In this document: piece after piece, positions 53,423 to 62,722 of the stretch
Position numbering within the stretch: the first letter of the stretch is position 1
How the letters are laid out: each line of letters starts with the position of its first letter
Assembly (NCBI RefSeq): GCF_042648445.1
Contig: NZ_JBHRYB010000010.1
Location: 1 to 64,000 of the forward strand
DNA length: 64,000 bases
Origin: Bacterioplanoides pacificum
GTDB lineage: Bacteria; Pseudomonadota; Gammaproteobacteria; Pseudomonadales; Oceanobacteraceae
Direction of reading: 5' to 3'
Notes under the pieces: generated by a model
What the model was told of the DNA's origin: nothing
The model's input: the letters and a program-made list of their open reading frames with translations, nothing else
Databases searched by the model: none
Made by a program: the position numbers and the translations under genes

Positions 53423-54428
53423 TATTTTTCGTCTTTTAGTAAACCGTTATAAGTCCAGAGGATTAAGACGATATGTTGCTAAACACTACGGATTGTCGAT
53501 AAGTGAGATTATAGACGCTGTCACTGTAAAGCTATCTCGTGAATGCTCTGAAACTATTTCTCGCAGCGAGTATAGGAATCTTGGTGGCGTTAATAATATG
53601 GGAATACTGTTGCATTACAATAGCTCAGAACACCCATTTGCATTAACTAAGCTTCAGTCAGCAGTGTTTGCTGAGCGAGAATGGCGCTTTCAACGATGGC
53701 AAGAGGACCATTGTAAGTCAGTATTGGCTCCTAATGCATACGCTTATGGGCTATTTCCAGGAAAGGTGTTTGGCTGGGTCACCAGTGAATGTCTGCTCAA
53801 CATAAAGGCACATGAAGCTGAAAAAATAGTGTCTTTATATAACTTATTGGATGTTGACCCTGATAATCTCAAATCGCTTTCGCTGTCGGGGTCTTTCGAT
53901 AAACTGCCGGATGAGATAATTCCTGATACAAAAATAAAATCAATTTTGACATATCTTGTGTCCGGAACGGGAGACGATGAGTGTGTTCGATTTATGCGGC
54001 AATATTTATCTGATCGAAATTATTTATTGCGCTCTTTGCTATCAAATGATGATGTTACGAACCTGATTGCAGGTATTTTCCCGACGTCGGGTATTACTCT
54101 GGGTTTAGTTCATGGGGATTTCAAGCATCAAAATATTATGAAGTCCAGAACTGGTGAACTAAAAATTATTGATTTGCAATACTATACATATGGTAGAAGA
54201 ATTTGGGATATCGCATTTTACGCATCTAAAGACAATGGGTCGATATATTCCTGGTTTAACCTATTAAATGAGACAGGGAGTGTAAGCCGGTCGGATCTCG
54301 AGCTTTTTCTTATGTATTACTTAGTGGCTGCAATAATTAACGTTAAAAAGAAACGTAGTCGAAGTGTTATTGAACGAAAATTAAGGCCGTGTGTTGAGTT
54401 GATGAGAATGAAAGGTGTTTTGAAGTGA
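53403..54428 (+). CDS. Aminoglycoside-phosphotransferase-like kinase in the glycan island
   Basis: This 341-residue protein has the small-molecule kinase core near residues 235-270: GLVHGDFKHQNIM (catalytic Asp and Asn) and LKIIDLQYYTYGRRIWDIAFYA (metal Asp). It has the fold of aminoglycoside and choline kinases, but in a glycan locus it probably phosphorylates a sugar or lipid-linked intermediate. Its stop overlaps the next gene's GTG start. Confidence 0.72.
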   Translation: MSISMNNIFRLLVNRYKSRGLRRYVAKHYGLSISEIIDAVTVKLSRECSETISRSEYRNLGGVNNMGILLHYNSSEHPFALTKLQSAVFAEREWRFQRWQEDHCKSVLAPNAYAYGLFPGKVFGWVTSECLLNIKAHEAEKIVSLYNLLDVDPDNLKSLSLSGSFDKLPDEIIPDTKIKSILTYLVSGTGDDECVRFMRQYLSDRNYLLRSLLSNDDVTNLIAGIFPTSGITLGLVHGDFKHQNIMKSRTGELKIIDLQYYTYGRRIWDIAFYASKDNGSIYSWFNLLNETGSVSRSDLELFLMYYLVAAIINVKKKRSRSVIERKLRPCVELMRMKGVLK

Positions 54429-55486
54429 AGCGTATTGGTGTATTGCTTACAAGTTTGGCTGGGGCTGGGGCGGAAAGGACAATCCTAACCTTATGTGAGG
54501 GGCTTCTTCGTTACAACTGTGATGTGACCCTATTCGCTATTCGCGACCGTGTCGAATACATGCCACCAGCTGGTATTAAATATGTTTGTTTAAATGCTGA
54601 TACTAACGCCTTAGCTCGTCAAAGAGTGAAAAGCACCTTGTCACCTATAAAAGATGAGTTTGATTTTTTTATCGTGAGTAGTACTAAGTTTTTCGATTAT
54701 GTTCCCATTGAAAATAAAGTAGGTACAGTCCATATAACCCCTACCGCTTGGATTAAGTCGGAATGTTTTGATTGGTACCACCGTCCTAGGAAGCTGGCGC
54801 GTCTTCGTAGGAAATTTCGTGGTAAAAGGATGGTTGCCTTATCTAATGGAATTAAAGACGATCTGGTGTCGTCATTGGGCTGTAAAGAGGAAGATATCAC
54901 TGTTATCCCCAACCCATTTGATCTGGAGAAAATGAGGCAGCTAGCGGAAGCAGAGGATTATTCCAGTGAGATGCCTTATATCATATGTGTTGCTTCTCTC
55001 ACGGCAAGAAAGCGTCACGATGATTTGATCACTTCATTCGCTTTGATGCAAGATCAAAAGCACGACCTGTTGTTAGTGGGCAAGGGACCAGAGAAAGAGC
55101 GCCTACAAGCACTCGCAGAATCACTCGGTGTTGGTCATAGGGTCAAGTTCTATGGGTGGACTAGCAACCCTTACCCTCTCATGAAGAATGCGGCGCTGTC
55201 CGTCTTAACATCGGAAGCTGAAGGGTCTCCGCGCGTTGTAATAGAATCTCTGTTGCTAGGAACTCCAGTTGTCTCGACAGACTGCCCGTCAGGTCCTTCT
55301 GAGATCCTCACGGGCAAGTTCTCTGATTATCTTGTCTCGATTGGTGATTGCGATGCTATAGCAACGGCTATGGATGCAGCGGTTCAAGCTTATCCTCAAG
55401 ACTTCAGCACGTTGGAGCTGGATCGCTTTATCAGTACTGAGGTTGCGAAGCGCTATCTTGAGTTGTTCTCAGATGGAGCTTCATGA
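54425..55486 (+). CDS. GT4-family glycosyltransferase
   Basis: This 353-residue GT-B glycosyltransferase has the N-terminal GAGAERTILTLCEGL and an acceptor-domain mid region. The donor site is ASLTARKRHDDLITSF...LLLVGKGPEKERL, then SEAEGSPRVVIESLLLGTPVVSTDCPSGP with the two Glu residues. It starts at a GTG overlapping the previous stop. Its 3' end overlaps the convergent ligase gene by 34 bases. Confidence 0.85.
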   Translation: MKRIGVLLTSLAGAGAERTILTLCEGLLRYNCDVTLFAIRDRVEYMPPAGIKYVCLNADTNALARQRVKSTLSPIKDEFDFFIVSSTKFFDYVPIENKVGTVHITPTAWIKSECFDWYHRPRKLARLRRKFRGKRMVALSNGIKDDLVSSLGCKEEDITVIPNPFDLEKMRQLAEAEDYSSEMPYIICVASLTARKRHDDLITSFALMQDQKHDLLLVGKGPEKERLQALAESLGVGHRVKFYGWTSNPYPLMKNAALSVLTSEAEGSPRVVIESLLLGTPVVSTDCPSGPSEILTGKFSDYLVSIGDCDAIATAMDAAVQAYPQDFSTLELDRFISTEVAKRYLELFSDGAS

Positions 55487-56721
55487 TTTGATAAGCTGAA
55501 TATAAGAAATACTACCAAAAAGTAAGGGAGTAGTGCCGCAGCTCTCATTGCTGGTGTGTTGGTTAGACCCGAAATAATGAAAGTTAAGCCCGCACACAAA
55601 GACATTACTTGTTCTGGACGGCGAGTTATATATATTATTGAGCTTATAGCTGGGCCGTAAATGCCAATTAGAAATAGTGGCCCAGCAAGCAATCCCATCC
55701 ATACCAAGCTATTGATTATGTCATTGTGCAAGTGGATGAATCCAATATTCCGTGGATCTATAAAATCAGGGTCACTCTCATAGCGCTCTTGGAAATGGTC
55801 TATATGTTTGGCAACTCCTGTGCCGGTTAATGGATGCCGCGATAACTCAGAGAGTCCTGCTTGCCATAACTGGATGCGTGTCCCAGAGGAGCTGTAGGAG
55901 GTGGGGTTGGTAATCGTATTTTCGATAGCGTTATTAATTCTTGTTCCGATAGGAGTGTAGCTGTACACGCAATAGCTTGCGATCGATATAAATATTGCAG
56001 AAATTACGACGAGACGCTTTCGCTTCAATTTGTAGCTATAATAGATCATGGCTATCATCGATGTTATCGCTATCGCCAGTAAGGGGCCTCTACTACCTGA
56101 GTATATTATCGCAAGAACTGCTGTAATGAATGCCAGTCCCGATGCCGCTGCGATGTAATAATTATTTTTTAAAAGTGCTTGTAATGCGATAGCGATTGTT
56201 GTGCTGCCAACAACAGCTACGCTGGTAGCATAAATAATTGGTAGATTAATGCTGCCGCTAGTACGGTAATACCTAGCTGGTTGCTTGAGATGATAGTCTG
56301 CGATACCGACTGCCGCTAACATTAGCGTTGCGGTAATAAGTGCAGCGTATATAAGCCAATGCTGTTTTTTTGTGGGTTTCAGAATCGGCATGATAACTAT
56401 TAATGGAATAATAATACTGGTTAGGTCACTGCGAAAACGAACCGCTACCATTTCGGTAGATTTACTCGTTAGTATCACGACAACTGCTAGCGCTATACTA
56501 AGTGCAATAACATTCCAATTAGGGGGAGTGAAAAAACGTTTTAGCTGTATTCGGCAGTGTGAATTAAAAGCATAACCGCAAATTGCTACTAAGGCTGTAC
56601 AGTGAAATAGCGTTTTTGCTAAATGATAACTTGGGCCATAGCTGATAAGCGTCAGCAAGCACAGAAAAAGAACAATATCACTCCAGATATTGTCAGAATG
56701 AATTAAGCTATCGTTTTTCAT
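55453..56721 (-). CDS. O-antigen ligase / Wzy-like membrane protein
   Basis: This 422-residue protein has about 10-12 hydrophobic segments. It carries the Wzy_C/WaaL hallmark loop with YSGSRGPLLAIAIT before it and a large periplasmic loop (LSRHPLTGTGVAKHIDHF... IHLHNDIINSLVWMGLLAG). It ligates or polymerises O-units or other glycans. Ligase versus polymerase cannot be told by sequence alone. It overlaps the next minus-strand gene by 14 bases. Confidence 0.8.
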   Translation of the reverse strand: MKNDSLIHSDNIWSDIVLFLCLLTLISYGPSYHLAKTLFHCTALVAICGYAFNSHCRIQLKRFFTPPNWNVIALSIALAVVVILTSKSTEMVAVRFRSDLTSIIIPLIVIMPILKPTKKQHWLIYAALITATLMLAAVGIADYHLKQPARYYRTSGSINLPIIYATSVAVVGSTTIAIALQALLKNNYYIAAASGLAFITAVLAIIYSGSRGPLLAIAITSMIAMIYYSYKLKRKRLVVISAIFISIASYCVYSYTPIGTRINNAIENTITNPTSYSSSGTRIQLWQAGLSELSRHPLTGTGVAKHIDHFQERYESDPDFIDPRNIGFIHLHNDIINSLVWMGLLAGPLFLIGIYGPAISSIIYITRRPEQVMSLCAGLTFIISGLTNTPAMRAAALLPYFLVVFLIFSLSNHEAPSENNSR

Positions 56722-57703
56722 TTATAACCTGAATGCCTAAGTTGTTCATGAGTTGTGATAATGGTGTTGAAGTATCCGCATATGCCACTACATTGAGCTC
56801 AGGGCGCAGCCATTTCGCAGTGAGTAATGCTGTAGATACATCTCCGATTATACGACACTGGGGATGCAGTATTGGTAAAATAATCTCCATCGGTAAATCA
56901 GCGGCAATTTTGCTGGCTTTTTCGTTAATATCCGACAAGGTGTGAGTATTTCTAGGGTGATCTTTGATGCCAGGATTTGAGGAACGGTTGATTTCCTCGG
57001 TAAGTCGATGGTAGCACGCGCTATTACGTAAGCTTTCATGGGGTAGAATCGCTAGAGTCTTAATGCCACGCACGGTATTGGGATCGTCTAAGCAGCTGGC
57101 TGCTAGGTCAATAAATATGTCGTTGTTTAGTCCTTTAGGTAAATCGTGGATGATTTTTTTTTGCAATGCTGGAACTATCTCTTTTGGAAAAGCAACATGG
57201 ATGTGTGAAACCCAGGCAGAAGCCCCAATAGTTTCCGGCTGGCACCACCAGCAGCCGTAAATTAACTTTTTAAGTGTTGCATCTATAATCTGATCTTTCA
57301 GCCAGTGAGTGTCTCGACCAATATAGGTATAGGTTCCATCATCAATGTAGTGGCCTGTGACATTCTTATGCTGCTGATTAGCCATAAGATATTGGAACTC
57401 AATCCTACGATCATTGCCGGTGTAAAGATGGGTGGCTTCAAATTGTCTTGCTTTGGTTGCGAGTTGGTGAAGCTGATGTTTACGATTGATTTTTTGGCGT
57501 AAATTTCTGGCTTTATGTGTAACTATTTCAGTTAGTTCGAAAGGCGAATTTTTCCAGTTGTGTAGTGCCTTAACGAATTCAGATGTTTCAGTCGGCTGAT
57601 CGATTAACCATAATCGTGATCTGTCACTACTGGGTAAGCTATGGGCAATCAGTGCTGAAATAATCGCATTGAATGGCGTTGAGGCCAAAAAAAGGTGATT
57701 CAT
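56708..57703 (-). CDS. Putative sialyltransferase-like glycosyltransferase
   Basis: This 331-residue protein shows the spaced motifs of bacterial GT38/GT52-type sialyltransferases. These are an N-terminal STPFNAIIS segment, Asp-Asp-Gly at 121-123 (IDDGTYTY), His-Pro at 249-250 (KDHPRN) and a Ser/Thr pair at 290-291 (IIGDVSTALL). Such enzymes move sialic acid or related nonulosonic acids from CMP-sugars. No CMP-sugar synthesis gene is in the window, so the donor is unknown. The start of this gene overlaps the 3' end of the KpsS-like gene by four bases. Confidence 0.6.
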   Translation of the reverse strand: MNHLFLASTPFNAIISALIAHSLPSSDRSRLWLIDQPTETSEFVKALHNWKNSPFELTEIVTHKARNLRQKINRKHQLHQLATKARQFEATHLYTGNDRRIEFQYLMANQQHKNVTGHYIDDGTYTYIGRDTHWLKDQIIDATLKKLIYGCWWCQPETIGASAWVSHIHVAFPKEIVPALQKKIIHDLPKGLNNDIFIDLAASCLDDPNTVRGIKTLAILPHESLRNSACYHRLTEEINRSSNPGIKDHPRNTHTLSDINEKASKIAADLPMEIILPILHPQCRIIGDVSTALLTAKWLRPELNVVAYADTSTPLSQLMNNLGIQVINEKR

Positions 57704-58842
57704 GGCTGGCGGTTCTCAGTGGTAATAATTGCTTTGAAGCGCTTTAAAATAGCCATTAAATGCTCGTCAGATGCATCTTGCCAGCGACCTGGTACAGTGT
57801 ATTCATGTTCTAAATAGCTCAGAAAGTTTTCCAATAGTAGATCTTCTGGCTCCCAGTCTGTGTAAGTTAGGAGTGCTTGCTCCAGAGCTCGTTGGTTTTG
57901 CGCAGAAATAGTTATACCGCTAATATTATAAAACGCCTCTCCCATTACGATAACTTTTTTTCTGTTTTGAAGTGCTTCGAGTCCAACAGATGAGTTTATG
58001 GTAGCAATTGCATCAGCATGCTGAATTAAATGAGTGGTGTTACCGTGTTTGATCAAGCGAATGCGCTTTGATTCATTATTCAAGCGATTAATCAGTTGAG
58101 AGTAGTTCTCTGAGCTGGCAGGGTGGGTTTTGATAATAATGTTGGGCATTTTTTTACCGAGATTATTCTCTGCTTCGAGCAGAGCGTCTATCATTCGGTG
58201 CATATCCCGAATCCAAGGTGAGAACCTAACGATCTGGCTATCCGTGTTTACTTGGCATGGAATAAAAAGAAAGTTTTCTGGCAATTGCTGATCCCTTTTA
58301 ATTTGCTCTGGCCATGAAGCTTTGCTTATTGGTTGATAGCGCCGAAAGAACTCAGGATCTCTGGGGACTGAATTAATGAAATTAATTCCTTTGGGGTCAA
58401 ACATTGTTGTTCCTGGAAGAGCTCCGCGTTCAATATAAATGCAAGGTATGTTGAGGGCCTGGGCAGCTGCGCAAGCAATCTCTTGTCGAAACTTTAAACC
58501 GTTCCAGAGAATCAGATAGTCACACTGCTTTGTGCGGAATTCTTGGTAATAGCGAAAGAGCAGGAACTTTGCTTCTATTGATTTTAATGTTGCCAGCAGC
58601 CGCGCCTTCCATAAAGGAAGTACGGTATTTGGGGTACGGTTGCGCCGTTCACGAATATAGTTGCTGATAACTGATGGTGGTAATTCTACGCGAGAACGTA
58701 CCCAGGCTATCATGCCTGGCACAACCGGGATAGATTTGTACCAGAATTGAGTTGTGTCAAAACCCGCTTGCTCAAGAGTTGCTGCCAGTTTTTCGGCATA
58801 TTGTTTCTGGGTCTTGCGTGCGGAAAATATGCCAACTCTCAT
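57700..58842 (-). CDS. KpsS/KpsC-like capsule (Kdo-transferase-type) protein
   Basis: With the ATG at 58842 the product is 380 residues. The upstream reading frame lies in metF and is rejected. The C-terminal half matches capsule Kdo-transferase-type proteins: FIPCQVNTDSQIVRFSP, IIKTHPASSENYSQL, ADAIATINSSVGLEALQNRKKVIVMGEAFYN. KpsS and KpsC build the Kdo linker of group 2 capsules on lipid. No kpsM/T/E/D genes are near, so this copy may serve another glycan with a similar reaction. It lies 32 bases downstream of metF. Confidence 0.72.
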   Translation of the reverse strand: MRVGIFSARKTQKQYAEKLAATLEQAGFDTTQFWYKSIPVVPGMIAWVRSRVELPPSVISNYIRERRNRTPNTVLPLWKARLLATLKSIEAKFLLFRYYQEFRTKQCDYLILWNGLKFRQEIACAAAQALNIPCIYIERGALPGTTMFDPKGINFINSVPRDPEFFRRYQPISKASWPEQIKRDQQLPENFLFIPCQVNTDSQIVRFSPWIRDMHRMIDALLEAENNLGKKMPNIIIKTHPASSENYSQLINRLNNESKRIRLIKHGNTTHLIQHADAIATINSSVGLEALQNRKKVIVMGEAFYNISGITISAQNQRALEQALLTYTDWEPEDLLLENFLSYLEHEYTVPGRWQDASDEHLMAILKRFKAIITTENRQP

Positions 58843-58874
58843 CTGGTAAAATCCGTTTAGTTCAATAATCTCAA

Positions 58875-59699
58875 TTATACCAGATTCTTCCACACATCCA
58901 GACTGGCTTTGGCCTGGTTCATAGTATAGAAGTGCAGGCCCGGTGCGCCGCCTTCCAGCAGGCGTTTGCACATGTCTGTGACGACTTCTTCACCAAACTG
59001 CCTGATACTGTCGCTGTCATCGCCATAGGCTTCCAGCTGTTTGCGGATCCAGCGGGGGATCTCTGCGCCACAGGAATCGCTGAAGCGTGCCAGCTTGCTG
59101 TAGTTGGTGATTGGCATGATGCCCGGGATGATTGGGATATCAACGCCCATGGCACGCACACGCTCAACAAAGTAGAAGTAGCTGTCGGCGTTAAAGAAGT
59201 ACTGGGTGATGGCGCTGTTCGCTCCGGCTTTGGCTTTACGCACAAAGTTCTGCAGGTCGGCTTCGAAGTTGCTGGCCTGAGGGTGCATTTCCGGGTACGC
59301 CGCGACTTCCAGCGTGAAGTGATCACCGGTTTCCTGGCGAATAAACTCCACCAGCTCATTGGCGTAACGCAGTTCACTGCTGCCCAGACCGGCGCCAGAG
59401 GGCAGGTCGCCACGCAGAGTCACGATGCGTTTGATGCCCAGTTCCTGATACTGCTGCAGTATCTCGCGGATTTCTGCCTTGCTGCCACCGATACAGGCGA
59501 GGTGAGGTGCAGCGGCAATGCCACGTTCCTGAATGGCTTCCACGATGGCATAAGTACGGTCGCGGGTGGAGCCACCGGCACCGTAGGTCACGGAGAAAAA
59601 CTCCGGATTGTAAGCGGCCAGCTCGTCACGAACATTCAGCAGCTTTTCTGTACCTTCTTCCGTTTTGGTTGGGAAGAATTCAAAACTCAGGGTAGTCAT
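58875..59699 (-). CDS. metF: 5,10-methylenetetrahydrofolate reductase
   Basis: This 274-residue TIM-barrel flavoprotein has LSFEFFPTKTEEG, SVTYGAGGSTRDRT, HLACIGG and RGDLPSG, then AGANSAITQYFFN and the IPGIMPITNY loop. It provides methyl-THF for methionine. It is the last gene of the metK-ahcY-metF row. Confidence 0.92.
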   Translation of the reverse strand: MTTLSFEFFPTKTEEGTEKLLNVRDELAAYNPEFFSVTYGAGGSTRDRTYAIVEAIQERGIAAAPHLACIGGSKAEIREILQQYQELGIKRIVTLRGDLPSGAGLGSSELRYANELVEFIRQETGDHFTLEVAAYPEMHPQASNFEADLQNFVRKAKAGANSAITQYFFNADSYFYFVERVRAMGVDIPIIPGIMPITNYSKLARFSDSCGAEIPRWIRKQLEAYGDDSDSIRQFGEEVVTDMCKRLLEGGAPGLHFYTMNQAKASLDVWKNLV

Positions 59700-59737
59700 T
59701 TTAAGCGTCGCTATCTTGAGTGAATCGGTTGAGGGTT

Positions 59738-59802
59738 TGTAGGAGGGGACCTTGTCCCCGACCTTTTCGGATGAAATATCGCGGACAGGGTCCGCTCCTA
59801 CA
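59738..59802. repeat. Dispersed intergenic repeat, GGACCTTGTCC/GGACAGGGTCC type
   Basis: TGTAGGAG at 59738 and CTCCTACA at 59795-59802 bracket two inner inverted repeats built on GGGGAC...GTCCCC and GCGGAC...GTCCGC. The same building blocks recur at 61255-61437. Confidence 0.75.
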
Positions 59803-59812
59803 ACGCTTTCTT

Positions 59813-59856
59813 ACTTATAAGCCTCAGTACTTATAAGCCTCAGTACTTATAAGCCT
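59813..59856. repeat. 16-base triplication at the ahcY stop codon
   Basis: ACTTATAAGCCTCAGT occurs at 59813-59828 and 59829-59844. A third, partial copy at 59845-59856 encodes the last residues of ahcY (PEAYKY-stop). The extra copies lie behind the stop. Confidence 0.85.
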
Positions 59857-61237
59857 CTGGCTTATAGGGACCATCCACATCCACTGCGATGTAGTCGGCC
59901 TGTTCCTGAGTCAGCTGAGTGATCACGCCACCGAAGCCTTCAACCATATCTTTGGCCACTTCTTCGTCGAGCTTCTTCGGCAGCACTTTCACGTAGATGC
60001 TTTCTTTCTTCTCGGCTTCCATCATGTCGGCGAATTTACGCTCGTACAGATAGATCTGTGCCAGTACCTGGTTGGCGAAGGAGCCATCCATGATGCGGCT
60101 TGGGTGGCCGGTGGCGTTGCCCAGGTTCACCAGGCGACCTTCCGACAGCAGGATCAGGTGGTCGTTGCTGGCTTTGTTACGGATCACTTTGTGAACCTGT
60201 GGCTTCACTTCGTCCCATTCCCAGTTGGCACGCATATATGCGGTATCAATTTCGTTATCGAAGTGACCGATATTACAAACCACAGCACCGCTCTTCAGCG
60301 CTTGCAGCATATTTTTGTCACATACGTTGACGTTGCCTGTGGTGGTTACGATCAGATCGGTGTTGCCCAGCAGGGTTTTATTGATGCCGTCCAGCTCGCC
60401 GGTGTTAACGCCGTTGAGGTACGGGGAAACCACTTCAAAACCGTCCATACAAGCCTGCATGGCACAGATTGGGTCGACTTCCGTCACTTTAACAATCATG
60501 CCTTCCTGACGCAGTGATGCCGCAGAGCCTTTACCCACGTCACCGTAGCCAATCACCAGCGCTTTTTTACCGGACAGCAGGTGGTCGGTGCCACGCTTGA
60601 TGGCATCGTTGAGGGAATGACGACAACCGTACTTGTTGTCATTCTTGGATTTGGTCACGGCATCGTTAACGTTGATCGCCGGTACCTTCAGTTCACCTTT
60701 GTTCAGCATATCGAGCAGACGGTGGACACCGGTGGTGGTTTCTTCAGAAATACCGTGGATGCGTTCCAGCATTTGTGGGAAATCGTTGTGAACCATTTCG
60801 GTCAGGTCGCCGCCATCGTCCAGGATCATGTTAGCGTCCCAGACTTTGTCGCCGTCTTTTTCAGCCAGGATGGTTTGTTTGATGCACCACAGGAATTCTT
60901 CTTCGGTTTCGCCTTTCCAGGCAAACACCGGGATACCGGCGGCAGCGATGGCCGCAGCGGCGTGATCCTGAGTTGAGAAAATGTTACAGGAAGACCAGCG
61001 CACGTCAGCACCCAGATCAACCAAGGTCTCAATCAGAACCGCAGTCTGGATGGTCATGTGGATACAACCCATGATTTTGGCGCCCGCCAATGGTTGTGAC
61101 TCTTTGTATTTGCGGCGCAGTGCCATCAGCGCCGGCATTTCACCTTCGGCGATGTCGATTTCTTTACGGCCCCAGGCCGCGTCTTTAGCGAATTGCTCAG
61201 CGTCCTGAGCAGCCACTTTATAATCGGTAAAAGACAT
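59840..61237 (-). CDS. ahcY: S-adenosylhomocysteine hydrolase
   Basis: This 465-residue NAD-bound enzyme has CNIFSTQDHAAAAIAA, the NAD motif VIGYGDVGKGSAASLRQEG and GHFDNEIDTAYM, and ends in the conserved YKPEAYKY. It splits SAH into adenosine and homocysteine and so relieves inhibition of methyltransferases. It lies between metK and metF; the 230 bases before its start are mostly repeat DNA. Confidence 0.94.
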   Translation of the reverse strand: MSFTDYKVAAQDAEQFAKDAAWGRKEIDIAEGEMPALMALRRKYKESQPLAGAKIMGCIHMTIQTAVLIETLVDLGADVRWSSCNIFSTQDHAAAAIAAAGIPVFAWKGETEEEFLWCIKQTILAEKDGDKVWDANMILDDGGDLTEMVHNDFPQMLERIHGISEETTTGVHRLLDMLNKGELKVPAINVNDAVTKSKNDNKYGCRHSLNDAIKRGTDHLLSGKKALVIGYGDVGKGSAASLRQEGMIVKVTEVDPICAMQACMDGFEVVSPYLNGVNTGELDGINKTLLGNTDLIVTTTGNVNVCDKNMLQALKSGAVVCNIGHFDNEIDTAYMRANWEWDEVKPQVHKVIRNKASNDHLILLSEGRLVNLGNATGHPSRIMDGSFANQVLAQIYLYERKFADMMEAEKKESIYVKVLPKKLDEEVAKDMVEGFGGVITQLTQEQADYIAVDVDGPYKPEAYKY

Positions 61238-61254
61238 AGTTTTTCCTCGTTTTG

Positions 61255-61437
61255 TCGCGGACAGGGTCCGCTCCCACGGTATTAATTTAAATGTGTATTC
61301 ATCGTTTGTTGTGGCAGGGAACCTGGTCCCTGATAGCGGATGAATCCGCTCCTACGGTATTAATTTAAAAGTGTATTCATCGTTTGTTGTGGGAGGGGAC
61401 CTTGTCCCCGATGGCGGATGGATCCGCTCCCACACGA
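61255..61437. repeat. 78-base tandem repeat with internal palindromes between ahcY and metK
   Basis: Two nearly identical 78-base units (61267-61344 and 61345-61422) and the start of a third follow one another. Each contains TCCGCTCC(C/T)AC, a shared GGTATTAATTTAAA segment, GTGTATTCATCGTTTG and an inverted repeat of the GGACC...GGTCC type. In the transcript they would fold into repeated hairpins just upstream of ahcY. Confidence 0.85.
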
Positions 61438-61468
61438 TGAAATTAACTGTGTTCTGAATTCGTGACGC

Positions 61469-62680
61469 TTAAACACCAGCGGCCGCTTTTAATGCATCCA
61501 CCTTATCGGTACGTTCCCAGGTGAAAGCGGTGAAGGTTTTGCTCTTCTGCTCACCGTTTTCAACGTAGTTATAGGTGTGCTCAAATGGCTCGCGACCAAA
61601 GTGACCATAAGCCGCCGTCAGCTGATACATAGGGTTCAGCAGTTCCAGCTGGTTCTGAATGGCGTAAGGACGCAGGTCGAATACCTGGCGAATGACGTTC
61701 GCCAGTTCAGTATCCGGGATTTTTCCGGTACCAAAGGTATTCACCGAGATCGACGTTGGCTCAGCCACACCAATGGCGTAAGACACCTGAATTTCACACT
61801 TATCGGCCAGTTCAGCAGCAACGATGTTTTTCGCCACGTAGCGGCCGATGTAAGCCGCAGAGCGGTCTACTTTGGATGGATCTTTGCCGGAGAAAGCACC
61901 ACCACCGTGGCGAGCCATACCACCGTAGGTATCAACAATAATCTTACGGCCGGTCAGGCCTGCGTCACCGACCGGACCACCAATCACAAAATTACCGGTT
62001 GGGTTGATGTGGTACAGCGTGCCTTCGTGCAGCCATTCAGCGGGTAATACCGCTTTAATGATGTTCTCCAGTACGGCTTCGCGCAGGTCTTCCAGTGAAA
62101 TGCTCGGATCGTGCTGAGTCGACAGTACCACGGCATCCACCTTCGGGGTGTCGCCTTCCCAGTTAATGGTGACCTGAGATTTGGCATCCGGGCGCAACCA
62201 CGGCAGGGTGCCGTTACGGCGCAGCTCTGACTGACGCTCGACCAGGCGGTGGGCGTAATACACTGGCGCAGGCATCAGCGTCTCGGTTTCGTTGGTGGCG
62301 TAGCCGAACATCAGGCCCTGGTCGCCGGCGCCCTGATCTTCAGGCTTAGCGCGGTCAACACCCTGGTTGATGTCGACCGATTGTTTACCGATACCGTTTA
62401 ATACTGCACAGGTCGCACCGTCGAAACCGACGTCGGAGCTGTTGTAACCAATGCCGGTAATGACATCACGAACGATGTCTTCGAGGTCGACGTAACAAGA
62501 GGTGGTCACTTCGCCGGCGACTACCGCCATACCGGTCTTTACCAGGGTTTCTACCGCAACACGGGCGTACGGGTCGCGGGCGATAATGGCATCCAGCACG
62601 GCATCAGAAATCTGGTCCGCAACTTTATCCGGGTGGCCTTCTGATACGGACTCAGAAGTAAAAATAGAATATTCACTCAT
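61469..62680 (-). CDS. metK: S-adenosylmethionine synthetase
   Basis: This 403-residue protein starts with FTSESVSEGHPDKVADQISDAVLDA, then DQGLMFGYATNET and GGGAFSGKDPSKVDRSAAY, all hallmark MetK motifs. It makes SAM from methionine and ATP. It lies 42 bases downstream of the ArsR-methyltransferase gene, likely in one transcript. Confidence 0.95.
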   Translation of the reverse strand: MSEYSIFTSESVSEGHPDKVADQISDAVLDAIIARDPYARVAVETLVKTGMAVVAGEVTTSCYVDLEDIVRDVITGIGYNSSDVGFDGATCAVLNGIGKQSVDINQGVDRAKPEDQGAGDQGLMFGYATNETETLMPAPVYYAHRLVERQSELRRNGTLPWLRPDAKSQVTINWEGDTPKVDAVVLSTQHDPSISLEDLREAVLENIIKAVLPAEWLHEGTLYHINPTGNFVIGGPVGDAGLTGRKIIVDTYGGMARHGGGAFSGKDPSKVDRSAAYIGRYVAKNIVAAELADKCEIQVSYAIGVAEPTSISVNTFGTGKIPDTELANVIRQVFDLRPYAIQNQLELLNPMYQLTAAYGHFGREPFEHTYNYVENGEQKSKTFTAFTWERTDKVDALKAAAGV

Positions 62681-62722
62681 GCTTTTCAGGCTCCGTTTTT
62701 TAAATCGTTTTGGGCTTTCTGT

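Noticed and set aside
58932..59723. 263-codon frame opposite metF
   Set aside because: metF is certain from its motifs; the opposite frame is a codon-usage artefact.
61255..61437. SAM or SAH riboswitch before ahcY
   Set aside because: The leader is made of tandem repeats, and I could not find the conserved core of a SAH or SAM riboswitch.
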